Positions 52,400-63,167 of a stretch of 64,000 nucleotides of DNA are shown here, piece after piece. The first letter of the stretch is position 1. Each line of letters opens with the position of its first letter. The notes under the pieces are model-generated. The model saw only the letters and a list, made by a program, of their open reading frames with translations, searched no databases and had not been told where the DNA came from. Source of the stretch: Knoellia sp. S7-12. GTDB lineage: Bacteria > Actinomycetota > Actinomycetes > Actinomycetales > Dermatophilaceae. Made by a program: the position numbers and the translations under genes. The stretch is taken from the NCBI RefSeq assembly GCF_040518285.1, contig NZ_CP155449.1, positions 930,001 to 994,000 on the forward strand, in the 5' to 3' direction.

Positions 52400-54906
52400 C
52401 CGTCACGTCCAGGACCACCACGGCCGACAAGTCCGGCGCCGTGACCGAGAAGCCGGCCGTCGAGATGGTCGACCTGACCATCGACGGCATCGACGTCTCC
52501 GTGCCCAAGAACACCCTCGTCATCCGGGCGGCCGAAGAGGTCGGGATCGAGATCCCGCGCTTCTGCGACCACCCGCTGCTCGAGCCGGTCGGCGCCTGCC
52601 GCCAGTGCCTCGTCGAGGTCGCCACCCCCGGACCGGACGGAACCCTCCGCCCCATGCCGAAGCCGCAGGCCTCCTGCACGATCACGGCCACGCCCGGCAT
52701 GCAGGTCAAGACGCAGCACACCTCTCCGGTCGCCGACAAGGCGCAGCACGGGCAGATGGAGTTCCTGCTCATCAACCACCCGCTCGACTGCCCGGTCTGC
52801 GACAAGGGTGGCGAGTGCCCGCTGCAGAACCAGGCCATGAGCAACGGCCGCACGGTGAGCCGCTTCGAGGACGTCAAGCGCACCTACCCGAAGCCGATCA
52901 ACATCTCGAGCCAGGTCCTGCTCGACCGCGAGCGCTGCGTCCTGTGCGCGCGTTGCACCCGCTTCTCGGAGCAGGTTGCCGGTGACCCTTTCATCGCACT
53001 CGTCGAGCGTGGCGCCCTGCAGCAGGTCGGCATCTACGAGGAGAAGCCGTTCGAGTCCTACTTCTCCGGCAACACCGTCCAGATCTGCCCGGTCGGCGCG
53101 CTGACCGGTGCGGCATACCGGTTCCGGGCCCGCCCGTTCGACCTCGTCTCCACACCGAGCATCTGTGAGCACTGCGCGAGCGGTTGCTCCACGCGCACCG
53201 ACCACCGCCGTGGCTCGGTCCTGCGTCGCATGGCCGCCAACGAGCCGGCCGTCAATGAGGAGTGGAACTGCGACAAGGGCCGCTGGGCCTTCCAGTACGC
53301 CACTCTGCCGGACCGCATCGAGCTCCCTCTGGTCCGCGAAGACGGCGAGCTGCGCGTCGCGTCGTGGCGTGAGGCCCTCGAGGTCGCTGCCGCCGGACTC
53401 AAGGCTGCGTCCTCTGCCGGTGTCCTCGTCGGTGGCCGTGTCAGCGCCGAGGACGCCTACGCCTACGGCAAGTTCGCGCGCACCGTCCTCGGGACCAACG
53501 ACGTCGACTTCCGCGCTCGGCCACACTCGGCCGAGGAGGCCGAGTTCCTCGCCTCGAACGTCGTCCTCACCGCGCCCCAGTCGGGCGGAGTCACCTATGA
53601 CGACCTCGAGAACGCCAAGACCGTTGTCCTCGCAGGCTTCGAGCCCGAGGACGAGAGCCCGATCGTCTTCCTGCGCCTTCGCAAGGCGTCGCGCAAGAAC
53701 AAGACGACTGTGTATGCCGTGTCGCCCGTCGCGACCCGTGGGCTCACCAAGGTCTCCGGTCACCTCATCGCGACGGCGCCCGGCACCGAGCCCGAGGTCC
53801 TCGAGGCCCTGGGCAAGGGTTCGGCCAGCGGTGCCGCGGGCGATGGCCCCGACACCGTGCGGGCTGCCGCCGAGGCACTGCGCGGCGAGGGGGCGATTAT
53901 CCTCGTCGGTGAGCGCCTCGCCACCGTGCCCGGTGCCCTGACTGCTGCTGCCCGCCTCGCCGAGACGACGGGTGCACGCCTCGCGTGGATCCCGCGTCGT
54001 GCGGGGGAGCGCGGTGCCCTCGAGGCCGGCGCCTTCCCGACACTGCTCCCCGGTGGACGTCCGGTGACTGACGCCACCGCTCGCGCCGAGGTCGCCTCGG
54101 CCTGGGGGGTTGTCGGACTTCCCGACGCTGCCGGCCGTGACGCCGCGGCAATGCTCGAAGGTGCACGCACCGGCAAGATCGGTGCCCTCGTCGTGGGCGG
54201 CGTCGACCCGCTCGACTTCGGTCGAGCCGACGCCATCCAGGCGTTCGAGTCCACCTTCGTCGTGTCCCTCGAGATCCGTGAGTCGGCCGTCACCGCGGTC
54301 GCCGACGTGGTCCTGCCCGTCGCGGCGCACGCCGAGAAGGCCGGAACGTTCGTCGACTGGGAGGGGCGTGTGCGCACCTTCCAGCAGGCGATCCAGACGG
54401 GCTACGTCAGCGACCACCGCGCGCTCGACATGATCGCCGACGAGATGGGCGAGTTCCTCGGCTGCCGCACCGTGGCCGAGGTCCGCTCCGAGATGGAGCG
54501 CATCGGCCCCGGGTCCCAAGAACACAAGCACGCGGCCCCTGAGCATGAGGCCGGCGAGGTACCGAGTGCCGCGGACGGACACCTCGTCCTCGCGACGTGG
54601 CGCCACCTGCTCGACCGCGGTCAGCTCCAGGACGGCGAGCCGTTCCTTGCGGGCACCGCACCCAAGCCCGCTGCCAAGGTATCGCGCACGACCGCCGACT
54701 CGCTCGGCGTCATCGACGGCGACATCGTCACGGTGGACATCGGCGACTCGACCGTCACCGACCCGATCACCGTCCCGGTCACGGTGACAGAGATGGCCGA
54801 CCACGTCGTCTGGCTCCCGACCCACTCTGCCGGCTGTGACCTTCGTGGCACGCTCGCGGACGCACCGGCCATCCGCGTCTCCGTCACCAAGGTGGACTCC
54901 GCATGA
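52396..54906 (+). CDS. nuoG: NADH-quinone oxidoreductase subunit G
   Basis: A protein of 836 aa. N-terminal 2Fe-2S domain ([23 protein letters not shown]), the His-Cys3 4Fe-4S block ([20 protein letters not shown]), a second cluster ([16 protein letters not shown] and CPVGALT), then a molybdopterin-oxidoreductase-like domain with [18 protein letters not shown]. The last holds the CxxCxxxC of the extra N7-type cluster found in some bacteria. Coupled by ATGA overlaps to nuoF and nuoH. Confidence 0.97.
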   Translation: MTVTSRTTTADKSGAVTEKPAVEMVDLTIDGIDVSVPKNTLVIRAAEEVGIEIPRFCDHPLLEPVGACRQCLVEVATPGPDGTLRPMPKPQASCTITATPGMQVKTQHTSPVADKAQHGQMEFLLINHPLDCPVCDKGGECPLQNQAMSNGRTVSRFEDVKRTYPKPINISSQVLLDRERCVLCARCTRFSEQVAGDPFIALVERGALQQVGIYEEKPFESYFSGNTVQICPVGALTGAAYRFRARPFDLVSTPSICEHCASGCSTRTDHRRGSVLRRMAANEPAVNEEWNCDKGRWAFQYATLPDRIELPLVREDGELRVASWREALEVAAAGLKAASSAGVLVGGRVSAEDAYAYGKFARTVLGTNDVDFRARPHSAEEAEFLASNVVLTAPQSGGVTYDDLENAKTVVLAGFEPEDESPIVFLRLRKASRKNKTTVYAVSPVATRGLTKVSGHLIATAPGTEPEVLEALGKGSASGAAGDGPDTVRAAAEALRGEGAIILVGERLATVPGALTAAARLAETTGARLAWIPRRAGERGALEAGAFPTLLPGGRPVTDATARAEVASAWGVVGLPDAAGRDAAAMLEGARTGKIGALVVGGVDPLDFGRADAIQAFESTFVVSLEIRESAVTAVADVVLPVAAHAEKAGTFVDWEGRVRTFQQAIQTGYVSDHRALDMIADEMGEFLGCRTVAEVRSEMERIGPGSQEHKHAAPEHEAGEVPSAADGHLVLATWRHLLDRGQLQDGEPFLAGTAPKPAAKVSRTTADSLGVIDGDIVTVDIGDSTVTDPITVPVTVTEMADHVVWLPTHSAGCDLRGTLADAPAIRVSVTKVDSA

Positions 54907-56324
54907 GCACCCTTCTCACCCTGACCACGCTTGTTGCCGAAGGCACCGACAACCCGACGGCTGACTTCTCGGACACGCCGTGGTGGCTCTCGCTCATCAA
55001 GGCGGCGATCATCTTCGTCTACCTGCTGGTGTCGACGTTGATGGTCATCTGGTTCGAGCGACGCGTCATCGGTCGCATGCAGCAGCGTCCCGGCCCCAAC
55101 CGCAACGGCCCGTTCGGCCTGCTCCAGACCCTGGCCGACGGCATGAAGGCGATGCTCAAGGAAGACGTCACCCCCGCCAAGGCGGACCGGTTCGTCTTCA
55201 CGCTCGCTCCGCTCATCACGGCGACGATGTGCTTCATCGGCTTTGCGATCATCCCGCTCGGCGGCGAGGTCACGATGTTCGGTCACACCACGCCGCTGCA
55301 GCTCGCCGACTCCTCGATCTCGGTGCTCTTCGTCCTCGCGATCGCCGGCATCGGCATCTATGGCGTCGTCCTCGCTGGCTGGTCCTCGGGCTCGCCCTAC
55401 CCGCTCATGGGTGGGCTGCGGTCCTCGGCGCAGATGATCTCCTACGAGATCGCGATGGGTCTCTCGCTCGTCGCCGTCTTCCTCTACAGCGGCTCGATGT
55501 CGACCTCGCAGATCGTGGCCGCGCAGGGGAGCGTCTGGTACATCATTCCGGCGTTCTTCAGCTTCTTCGTCTACGTCATCACGATGGTCGGCGAGACCAA
55601 CCGTCTCCCGTTCGATCTCGCTGAAGGTGAAGGCGAACTCACCGGTGGTTTCCACACCGAGTACGGCTCGATGCGCTTCGCCATGTTCTTCCTTGGCGAG
55701 TACATCAACATGTTCACCGTCTCCGCGCTGGCCACGACGATGTTCCTCGGTGGCTGGCAGGCACCTCCCGGAATTGCCGCGATCAACGACGGCATGTTCA
55801 ACGAGGGTTGGTGGGGCCTGCTCTGGTTCACCGTCAAGCTGTGGATGTTCATGTTCCTCTTCGTCTGGTTGCGCGGCTCGCTGCCCCGGACCCGCTACGA
55901 CCAGTTCATGCGCTTCGGCTGGAAGTTCCTCATCCCCGCCACCCTCGGCTGGGTCGTGCTCGTCGCGTTCTTCCGCGGTGCACAGAACGGCTGGTTCGGT
56001 GACGCCGCGCTCGAGTTCGCAGGACGTCGCTTCCCGGTGTCGTCGTTGGCGATCGTCGCGCTCGTGGCCGTGGGTGCCCTCGCCTTCGGCTGGTGGTGGG
56101 ACAGCCGGGCTCTCGCCAAGGAAGCAGCAGCGGCTGTGGCTCCGCCGGAAGAGATCGACCCGTATGCCGGTGGCTATCCCGTCCCGCCGCTGCCCGGCCA
56201 GCGTCTGCGCGAGACCGCCCGCGTCGGCGCACCTGCCCTTCCCGAAGCTGACCCCGTGACGCCCAAGCGTCCGGATGGTCCCGCTGTCTTCGACTTCACC
56301 GACAAGGAGGCCCCTCGTGGCTGA
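54903..56324 (+). CDS. nuoH: NADH-quinone oxidoreductase subunit H
   Basis: A protein of 473 aa with eight membrane segments at the quinone chamber. Seen: [60 protein letters not shown], and [18 protein letters not shown]. About 60 extra residues at the C-terminus (after [13 protein letters not shown]) form a cytoplasmic Pro-rich tail. The stop overlaps the nuoI start by 8 nt. Confidence 0.97.
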   Translation: MSTLLTLTTLVAEGTDNPTADFSDTPWWLSLIKAAIIFVYLLVSTLMVIWFERRVIGRMQQRPGPNRNGPFGLLQTLADGMKAMLKEDVTPAKADRFVFTLAPLITATMCFIGFAIIPLGGEVTMFGHTTPLQLADSSISVLFVLAIAGIGIYGVVLAGWSSGSPYPLMGGLRSSAQMISYEIAMGLSLVAVFLYSGSMSTSQIVAAQGSVWYIIPAFFSFFVYVITMVGETNRLPFDLAEGEGELTGGFHTEYGSMRFAMFFLGEYINMFTVSALATTMFLGGWQAPPGIAAINDGMFNEGWWGLLWFTVKLWMFMFLFVWLRGSLPRTRYDQFMRFGWKFLIPATLGWVVLVAFFRGAQNGWFGDAALEFAGRRFPVSSLAIVALVAVGALAFGWWWDSRALAKEAAAAVAPPEEIDPYAGGYPVPPLPGQRLRETARVGAPALPEADPVTPKRPDGPAVFDFTDKEAPRG

Positions 56325-56943
56325 AGAAAAAAAGGGCGGGTTCCTGTCCGACCTCTTCGCCCCCGTGGGTGGGTTCGGGGTGACCTTCGCGACGATGTTC
56401 CGCAAGGTCGCCACGACCGAGTACCCCGAGGTGAAGCGCCCGACGGCGCAGCGCTTCCACGGTCGCCACCAGCTCAACCGTCACCCCGACGGTCTCGAGA
56501 AGTGCGTCGGCTGCGAGCTGTGCGCCTGGGCCTGCCCGGCCGACGCGATCCTCGTCGAGGGCGCCAACAACGATGACTCCAACGGCGGTGCCGGAAGGTT
56601 CAGCCCAGGCGAGCGCTACGGCCGCGTCTACCAGATCAACTACCTGCGCTGCATCTTCTGCGGACTGTGCATCGAGGCCTGCCCGACGCGTGCCCTGACG
56701 ATGACCAACGAGTACGAGCTGGCCGACAACAACCGCGCCGACCTCATCTTCACCAAGGAGCAGCTGCTCGCACCGCTCCAGGGCGGTATGACGCCAGCCC
56801 CGCACCCGATGGTGAGCGGCATGGAAGAACGCGACTACTACCTCGGCAAGGTCTCGGAGGCCACGGCCACCCAGAAGGAATGGGTCGAGGCACACCACGC
56901 CAAGGACGCTCAGGACGCGACGCAGGAGGCGGTGGCCAAGTGA
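56317..56943 (+). CDS. nuoI: NADH-quinone oxidoreductase subunit I
   Basis: A protein of 208 aa with two 4Fe-4S clusters: [16 protein letters not shown] and [16 protein letters not shown]. The GTG at 56317 is chosen because AAGGAGG ends 7 nt upstream and the family N-terminus begins here; an in-frame start at 56275 would lie inside nuoH. It passes electrons from NuoG to NuoB. Confidence 0.96.
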   Translation: MAEEKKGGFLSDLFAPVGGFGVTFATMFRKVATTEYPEVKRPTAQRFHGRHQLNRHPDGLEKCVGCELCAWACPADAILVEGANNDDSNGGAGRFSPGERYGRVYQINYLRCIFCGLCIEACPTRALTMTNEYELADNNRADLIFTKEQLLAPLQGGMTPAPHPMVSGMEERDYYLGKVSEATATQKEWVEAHHAKDAQDATQEAVAK

Positions 56944-57788
56944 CCAGCACAGGAGAAGCGATCCTCTTCTGGGTCCTCGCCCCCCTCGCCGTCATCGGCG
57001 CCATGGGCCTGATCTTTGCCCGCAAGGCCGTCCACGCCGCGCTCGGCATGGCGCTGACGATGATCATCCTCGGCGTCTTCTATCTGGCCCAGGGTGCGGA
57101 CTTCCTCGGCGTCATCCAGATCTTCGTCTACACCGGCGCCGTGATGATGCTCTTCCTCTTTGTCGTCATGCTCGTCGGTGTGGATTCGTCCGACAGCATC
57201 GTCGAGACCCTCAAGGGTCAGCGGGCCGCGACGATCGTCCTCACCCTCGGACTTGCCGCTCTCCTCATGGGCGCGATCGGGCGCATCACCATCGGTGACG
57301 GCCCGGCCAACAAGCTCGACGCGATCAACACCGAGACCGGCAACGTGTCCGGCATGGCAGAGCTCATCTTCGGCCGCTACGTCTGGGTCTTCGAAGCCAC
57401 GTCGGCACTGCTCATCACCGCCGCACTCGCCGCGATGGTGCTCGCCCACCGCGAGCGTCTGGGCGCTCGCCCCGACCAGCGTGCGTGGAGCGAGAAGCGA
57501 ATCCGCAGCGGAGAGAACCTCTCTGGCCTGCCCGTCCCCGGTGTCTACGCCCGCCACAACGCGGTCGACACCCCTGCGCTCCTGCCCGACGGTTCGCCGA
57601 GCGAGCTGTCCATCTCGCGCGTTCTCACCGCGCGCGACCAGGTCGGCTCCGCCGCACCCTGGGTTGATGCAGAACGCGAGATCGAGCGAGACCTCGCGCA
57701 GGACCGTGACGCTCGTGGCGTCAACGACGGCGTCGCCGAGCGGACCGACGCCGATGACGTGGACGTCACCAAGGAGGACCAGCCGTGA
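56940..57788 (+). CDS. nuoJ: NADH-quinone oxidoreductase subunit J
   Basis: A protein of 282 aa from the GTG at 56940. Five membrane segments, with the family block [24 protein letters not shown]. After residue ~175 a ~105-residue hydrophilic tail extends beyond the usual length ([21 protein letters not shown] and on). GTGA overlaps with nuoI and nuoK. Confidence 0.96.
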   Translation: MTSTGEAILFWVLAPLAVIGAMGLIFARKAVHAALGMALTMIILGVFYLAQGADFLGVIQIFVYTGAVMMLFLFVVMLVGVDSSDSIVETLKGQRAATIVLTLGLAALLMGAIGRITIGDGPANKLDAINTETGNVSGMAELIFGRYVWVFEATSALLITAALAAMVLAHRERLGARPDQRAWSEKRIRSGENLSGLPVPGVYARHNAVDTPALLPDGSPSELSISRVLTARDQVGSAAPWVDAEREIERDLAQDRDARGVNDGVAERTDADDVDVTKEDQP

Positions 57789-58084
57789 GCCTGATCAACT
57801 ACATCTACCTCGCGACGCTGCTGTTCGTGATCGGTGGCGCCGTCGTGCTCACCCGGCGCAACGCGATCGTCGTGTTCATGGGTGTCGAGCTCATGCTCAA
57901 CGCGGCCAACCTCGTGTTCGTCACGTTCGCCCGGATGCACGGCAACCTCGACGGGCAGGTCATTGCCCTGTTCGTCATGGTGGTCGCTGCGGCCGAAGTC
58001 GTCGTTGGCCTCGCCATCATCATGGCGATCTTCCGTGCCCGCCGGTCGGCTTCTGTCGACGATGCCAACCTGCTGAAGCTCTAA
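57785..58084 (+). CDS. nuoK: NADH-quinone oxidoreductase subunit K
   Basis: A protein of 99 aa, the usual length. Three membrane segments with [25 protein letters not shown] (proton-channel Glu) and [17 protein letters not shown] (second Glu). GTG start, 4-nt overlap with nuoJ. Confidence 0.97.
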   Translation: MSLINYIYLATLLFVIGGAVVLTRRNAIVVFMGVELMLNAANLVFVTFARMHGNLDGQVIALFVMVVAAAEVVVGLAIIMAIFRARRSASVDDANLLKL

Positions 58085-58093
58085 GGGGCACTC

Positions 58094-60055
58094 GTGAACT
58101 CATTCGCACTGCTTGCCGCGGAAGGCGAGGTGGCCGCGGCCACCGGCATCACGGCATACGCCTGGCTTCTCGTTGCCTTCCCGCTCTTCGGCGCAGGCCT
58201 GCTCCTGCTGGGTGGCAAGGCCACCAACGCCTGGGGGCACCTGCTCGCCACGGCGCTCTCATGGGCCAGCTTCGTCCTCGGGTTCATCCTGCTGTTCTCG
58301 ATGATCGGTCGCGGATCAGAGGCTCGCGGAGCGCACGTGTCGGGGTGGAACTGGGTCCCTGCGGGTCAGTTCCAGCTCGAGACCGGCCTGCTCGTCGACC
58401 AGCTGTCGATCGCGTTCGTCCTGCTCATCACGTTCGTCGGGTCGCTCATCCACGTCTACTCCATCGGCTACATGGAGCACGACGAGAACCGGCGCAAGTT
58501 CTTTGCCTACCTCAACCTCTTCGTCGCGTCCATGCTGCTGCTGGTGCTGGCCGACTCCTACCTCCTGCTGTTCGTCGGTTGGGAGGGCGTGGGTCTGGCG
58601 TCCTACCTCCTCATCGGGTTCTGGAACCACAACCCGGCCTACGCGACTGCGGCCAACAAGGCGTTCTTCGTCAACCGCGTCGGTGACGTCGGGATGTCGA
58701 TCGCGCTGATGTTCATGTTCTACACATTCGGTGCAGTGGACTTCGCGACCGTGCACGCCGGTGCGGGTGAGGCCGGTTCGACGGCGATGACCACGCTTGG
58801 CCTGCTGCTGCTCGTCGGTGCCTGCGCCAAGTCGGCCCAGTTCCCGCTGCAGTCCTGGCTCGGTGACGCGATGGCCGGCCCCACGCCGGTCTCGGCGCTC
58901 ATCCACGCCGCGACGATGGTGACCGCCGGCGTCTACCTCATCGTCCGCTCGCACGACATCTTCAACGCTGCGCCCAACGCGCAGCTCGCCGTCGCGATCG
59001 TCGGTGCGATCACGTTGTTCTACGGTGCGATCGTCGGCTGCGCCAAGGACGACATCAAGAAGGCGCTGGCTGCCTCGACCATGTCGCAGATCGGCTACAT
59101 GATGCTCGCCGCTGGCCTCGGCCCGGTCGGCTACGCCTTCGCGATCTTCCACCTCATCACCCACGGCTTCTTCAAGGCCGGGATGTTCCTCGGCGCTGGC
59201 TCGGTCATGCACGGCATGAACGACCAGGTCGACATGCGCCGCTTCGGTGGCCTGTCGAGCGCCATGAAAATCACCTGGATCACGTTTGGCCTGGGCTGGC
59301 TCGCCATCCTCGGTGTCCCGCCGTTCTCGGGCTTCTGGTCCAAGGACAAGATCATCGAAGCCGCCTTCATCGGTGAGGGCTGGCGTCCGTGGGTCTTCGG
59401 CTTCATCGCCCTCATCGGCGCCGGGATCACCGCCTTCTACATGTCGCGCCTGTTCTTCATGACCTTCCACGGCAAGAAGCGCTGGGTCGACGAGGCAGAG
59501 GCCAAGGAGCTCGGATCTCGGGCCATACACCCGCACGAGTCGCCGTTGACCATGACGATCCCGATGATGGTTCTCGCGGTCGGGTCCGGCGTTCTCGGCC
59601 TGATCCTCTCGTGGGGTGGCATGTTCACCCACTGGCTCGAGCCGGTCGTCGGTGAGCACGGTGAGGAGCACCCTGTGCTCGCCGTCCCGGTCATCATCGG
59701 ACTGACGCTGTTGCTGGTAGCCGGCGGAGCGGCATACGCCTGGATGTTGTATTGGCGTGACGCGGTCCCGCAGACGGCACCGCGAGGTTCGCTGGTCACG
59801 CAGGCCGCCCGTGCCGACCTCTATCAGGACGCCATCAACGAGGGCCTGTTCATGCGGCCCGGCACCCACCTCACCCGCGCGCTGGTCTTCACTGACGGCA
59901 AGGGTGTCGACGGGCTCGTCGGCTCGTTGGCTGCGTCCGTCGGCGGGCTGTCCTCGCGACTGCGCCGCCTCCAGACCGGCTATGCCCGGTCCTATGCCTT
60001 GACGATGCTCACCGGTGTCGTCGCCATTCTCGGAGCACTGTGGGTGATGAACTGA
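58094..60055 (+). CDS. nuoL: NADH-quinone oxidoreductase subunit L
   Basis: A protein of 653 aa, the largest antiporter-like proton-pumping subunit. Seen: [67 protein letters not shown] (channel Lys, residues ~237-267), and [21 protein letters not shown]. The lateral helix follows. Nine nt after nuoK; GTG start. TGATG overlap with nuoM. Confidence 0.97.
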   Translation: MNSFALLAAEGEVAAATGITAYAWLLVAFPLFGAGLLLLGGKATNAWGHLLATALSWASFVLGFILLFSMIGRGSEARGAHVSGWNWVPAGQFQLETGLLVDQLSIAFVLLITFVGSLIHVYSIGYMEHDENRRKFFAYLNLFVASMLLLVLADSYLLLFVGWEGVGLASYLLIGFWNHNPAYATAANKAFFVNRVGDVGMSIALMFMFYTFGAVDFATVHAGAGEAGSTAMTTLGLLLLVGACAKSAQFPLQSWLGDAMAGPTPVSALIHAATMVTAGVYLIVRSHDIFNAAPNAQLAVAIVGAITLFYGAIVGCAKDDIKKALAASTMSQIGYMMLAAGLGPVGYAFAIFHLITHGFFKAGMFLGAGSVMHGMNDQVDMRRFGGLSSAMKITWITFGLGWLAILGVPPFSGFWSKDKIIEAAFIGEGWRPWVFGFIALIGAGITAFYMSRLFFMTFHGKKRWVDEAEAKELGSRAIHPHESPLTMTIPMMVLAVGSGVLGLILSWGGMFTHWLEPVVGEHGEEHPVLAVPVIIGLTLLLVAGGAAYAWMLYWRDAVPQTAPRGSLVTQAARADLYQDAINEGLFMRPGTHLTRALVFTDGKGVDGLVGSLAASVGGLSSRLRRLQTGYARSYALTMLTGVVAILGALWVMN

Positions 60056-61596
60056 TGTCCGGCCTGCCCCTGCTCACGCTCATGATGGTCGTGCCGCTCG
60101 TCGGCGCGGCGGTCATCTGGCTGCTGCCCTCTGCCTCATCGCGGTTGGCCAAGCCGATCGCACTCGGCGTCTCGCTGTTGACCCTGGTGCTGGCGCTCGT
60201 CGCCTGGGCTCAGTTCGACAACGCGTCGGGTGATCGCTATCAGCTCACCGAGACGCACTCGTGGATCCCGCAGTTCGGGGTCTCCTACGCGCTCGGTGTC
60301 GACGGCATCGCGCTCTCGCTCATCATCATGGCGGCGATCCTCACGCCGATCTGCCTGCTCGCGGCGTGGAACGACCTGGGTGACGACGCGGAGCCGGGTC
60401 GCGAGAAGACCTACTTCGCGCTGATGCTCATCCTGCTCACCTTCATGGTGGGAGTCTTCGCGGCGCGCGACGTCTTCTTGTTCTATGTGTTCTTCGAGGC
60501 CATGCTCATCCCGGTCTACTTCCTCATCGGGTTGTTCGGCGGGCCGCGACGGCAGTACGCCGCCGTGAAGTTCATCCTCTTCTCGCTCGTCGGCGGGCTC
60601 ATCATGCTCGTCGCTGTCATCGGCCTGTATTTCCAAGGGCCCGGTGGCGAGCAGGGCTTCCTCTACGAGTCCCTCGAAGGTGCTGTCGGTGGGTCGACCG
60701 CTACCCAGCGCTGGCTGTTCATCGGCTTCTTCATCGCCTTCGCGATCAAGGCGCCGATGTGGCCGGTCCACACCTGGCTGCCCGACGCGGCGGCTGAGTC
60801 CCGTCCGGCGACGGCTGTGTTGCTGGTCGGCGTCCTCGACAAGGTCGGTACCTTCGGGATGCTGCGCTTCTGCCTCGGGTTCTTCCCGGAGGCGTCGCAG
60901 TGGGCGACCCCGGTCGTCATCACGCTTGCCGTCATCTCGGTGATCTATGGCGGGCTGCTGGCCATCGGATCGCGCGACATCATGCGACTCATCGCCTTCA
61001 CGTCGATCAGCCACTTCGGCCTCATCGTCCTCGGCATCTTCGCGATGACCACGACGGCAGGGTCCGGGTCGGCGCTCTACATGATCAACCACGGCTTCGC
61101 GACGGCCGGGCTCTTCCTGCTCGCCGGGTTCCTCATCTCGCGGCACGGGTCGCAGCGGATCGCCGACTACGGCGGCTGGCAGCGGGTGACCCCGGTGCTC
61201 GCCGGGGCGTTCCTCATCTCCGGTCTGTCGTCGCTGGCGCTGCCCGGTCTGTCGTCCTACGTATCGGAGTTCCTCGTGCTCACGGGGACCTTCCAGCGCT
61301 ACCAGGTGGCTGCCGCCATCGCGACCATCGGCATCGTCCTCGCCGCGCTCTACATCCTGCTGACCTACCAGCGCGTCTTCACAGGTCCGCGTCCGACGTT
61401 CGCCAAGGGCGGCGAACCGCGCGACCTCGGCCTGCGCGAGAAGCTCGTCGTGGCGCCGATCATCGCGTCGTTCCTGCTCCTCGGGTTCTTCCCGAAGCCG
61501 GTCCTCGATCTCGTCAACCCCGCCGTGAAGCAGACGCTCGAACTCGTCGGTGTCACTGATCCGACGCCGACCCACGCCACCGGGAGTGCCCAGTGA
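60055..61596 (+). CDS. nuoM: NADH-quinone oxidoreductase subunit M
   Basis: A protein of 513 aa, a second antiporter-like subunit. Seen: YALGVDGIALSLIIMAAILTP, FFEAMLIPVYFLIGLFGG, KAPMWPVHTWLPDAAAESRPATAVLLVGVLDKVGTFG (channel region, residues ~236-270), and the ISHFGLIVLGIFAM helix. ATG at 60055. GTGA overlap with nuoN. Confidence 0.97.
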   Translation: MSGLPLLTLMMVVPLVGAAVIWLLPSASSRLAKPIALGVSLLTLVLALVAWAQFDNASGDRYQLTETHSWIPQFGVSYALGVDGIALSLIIMAAILTPICLLAAWNDLGDDAEPGREKTYFALMLILLTFMVGVFAARDVFLFYVFFEAMLIPVYFLIGLFGGPRRQYAAVKFILFSLVGGLIMLVAVIGLYFQGPGGEQGFLYESLEGAVGGSTATQRWLFIGFFIAFAIKAPMWPVHTWLPDAAAESRPATAVLLVGVLDKVGTFGMLRFCLGFFPEASQWATPVVITLAVISVIYGGLLAIGSRDIMRLIAFTSISHFGLIVLGIFAMTTTAGSGSALYMINHGFATAGLFLLAGFLISRHGSQRIADYGGWQRVTPVLAGAFLISGLSSLALPGLSSYVSEFLVLTGTFQRYQVAAAIATIGIVLAALYILLTYQRVFTGPRPTFAKGGEPRDLGLREKLVVAPIIASFLLLGFFPKPVLDLVNPAVKQTLELVGVTDPTPTHATGSAQ

Positions 61597-63167
61597 CCGC
61601 CCTGTCCACCGCCCTGCCGACAGCCTTCGAGGCCGTCCAGGTCAACTACGGCGCCGTCGCGCCGATGCTCATCATCGTGGGCGCCGCGCTCGTCGGGGTA
61701 CTGGTCGAGGCGTTCGCGCCGCGACAGTCACGGCACATCATCCAGGTGACGCTCGCGCTGGCCGCCCTCGTGGTTGCCTTCGCGGTGCTCGCGCTCGTGT
61801 CCGTCGACAACCAGAGCGTCACCGCCGGCGGCTCGATCGTCGTCGACGGCCCGGCCCTGTTCATGCAGGGGACGCTGCTGGTCTTCTCGGTCCTCGGAGT
61901 GTTGACCATGTCGGAGCGTTTCGGTGGCCGGTCCGCCGACGCCTTCACCCCGATGGGTGCGGCGACACCGGGCTCACCCGCTGAGTCCGCAGCGGATCGC
62001 GCTGGCTTCGCGACGTCGGAGGCCTTCCCGCTGACGTTGTTCGCCGTGTTCGGCATGCTGATGTTCGTCTCGTCGAACGACCTCATCACGATGTTCGTCG
62101 CGCTCGAGGTCTTGTCCTTGCCGCTGTATGTGTTGACGGGCCTGGCGCGTCGTCGTCGCCTGCTCTCGCAGGAGGCCTCGCTCAAGTACTTCCTGCTGGG
62201 TGCCTTCTCGTCGGCCTTCTTCCTCTTCGGTGCGGCGCTGCTCTACGGGTATGCCGGGTCGACCGACTTGGCGAAGATCGCCCAGGCGATCACCACGGCC
62301 AACGGGGCTTACGAAGGACTGCTGCTCCCCGGTGTCGTTCTTGTGCTCATCGGCCTGCTGTTCAAGGTCGGCGCTGTGCCGTTCCACTCGTGGACGCCGG
62401 ACGCCTACCAGGGCGCCCCGACCCCGGTCACCGGGTTCATGGCCGCCGCGACCAAGCTCGCTGCCTTCGGTGCGATCCTGCGCTTCGCCTACGTCGGGGT
62501 CGAGTCCTCGCGCCTCGAGTGGCGCCTCGGCGTCGCCGCGATCGCGGTCCTGACCATGGTCGTCGGCGCAGTGCTCTCCGTGACCCAGACCGACGTCAAG
62601 CGGCTCCTGGCCTACTCGTCGGTCGCGCACGCCGGCTTCATCCTCGTCGGTGTCCTGGCGTTCGACGTGACGGGCGTGTCCGGCACGATGTTCTATCTCG
62701 CGGCCTACGGTCTTGCGACGATCGCGGCCTTCGCCATCGTCTCGCTCGTCCGTTCAGGCGGCTCCGAGGCGACGCACCTCTCGCAGTGGGCTGGCCTGGG
62801 TCGCAAGCACCCGGTCGTCGCCGGCATCTTCGCGTTGCTGCTCCTGGCGTTCGCTGGCATCCCGCTCACGTCGGGCTTCACCGCGAAGTTCGCGGTGTTC
62901 GCGCCGGCGATCGCGCACGGTGGACTGGCGGGCATCATCATGGTCGTCGTCGGCGTCCTGGCCTCGGCCGTCACCGCGTTCGTCTACTTCCGGCTCATCG
63001 TGCTCATGTACTTCACCGAGCCGACGGGTGACGACGTCGTTGCGCTGACCCCGTCGATCGCCTCGACGGTCGCCATCACGGTCGGTGCCCTCGGCACCGT
63101 CATCCTCGGCATCCTCCCGGGCCCGATTCTCGACCTCGCCGGTCGGGTGTCGCAGTTCATCCAGTGA
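61593..63167 (+). CDS. nuoN: NADH-quinone oxidoreductase subunit N
   Basis: A protein of 524 aa, the third antiporter-like subunit. Seen: DLITMFVALEVLSLPLYVL, FKVGAVPFHSWTPDAYQGAPTPVTGFMAAATK (channel region), LLAYSSVAHAGFILVG, and GIPLTSGFTAKFAVF. GTG start. Its stop overlaps the GTG of the prenyl synthase gene by 4 nt, which puts that gene in the nuo operon. Confidence 0.97.
   Translation: MTALSTALPTAFEAVQVNYGAVAPMLIIVGAALVGVLVEAFAPRQSRHIIQVTLALAALVVAFAVLALVSVDNQSVTAGGSIVVDGPALFMQGTLLVFSVLGVLTMSERFGGRSADAFTPMGAATPGSPAESAADRAGFATSEAFPLTLFAVFGMLMFVSSNDLITMFVALEVLSLPLYVLTGLARRRRLLSQEASLKYFLLGAFSSAFFLFGAALLYGYAGSTDLAKIAQAITTANGAYEGLLLPGVVLVLIGLLFKVGAVPFHSWTPDAYQGAPTPVTGFMAAATKLAAFGAILRFAYVGVESSRLEWRLGVAAIAVLTMVVGAVLSVTQTDVKRLLAYSSVAHAGFILVGVLAFDVTGVSGTMFYLAAYGLATIAAFAIVSLVRSGGSEATHLSQWAGLGRKHPVVAGIFALLLLAFAGIPLTSGFTAKFAVFAPAIAHGGLAGIIMVVVGVLASAVTAFVYFRLIVLMYFTEPTGDDVVALTPSIASTVAITVGALGTVILGILPGPILDLAGRVSQFIQ

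Noticed and set aside
52186..54825. An 879-codon open frame on the minus strand, antisense to nuoF/nuoG.
   Set aside because: It is a high-G+C shadow frame opposite well-identified nuo genes; its translation is Arg/Asp/Gly/Val-rich with no recognisable domain.
57160..58686. A 508-codon plus-strand frame across nuoJ, nuoK and nuoL.
   Set aside because: Out of frame with three recognised subunits and Arg/Ser/Pro-rich throughout.
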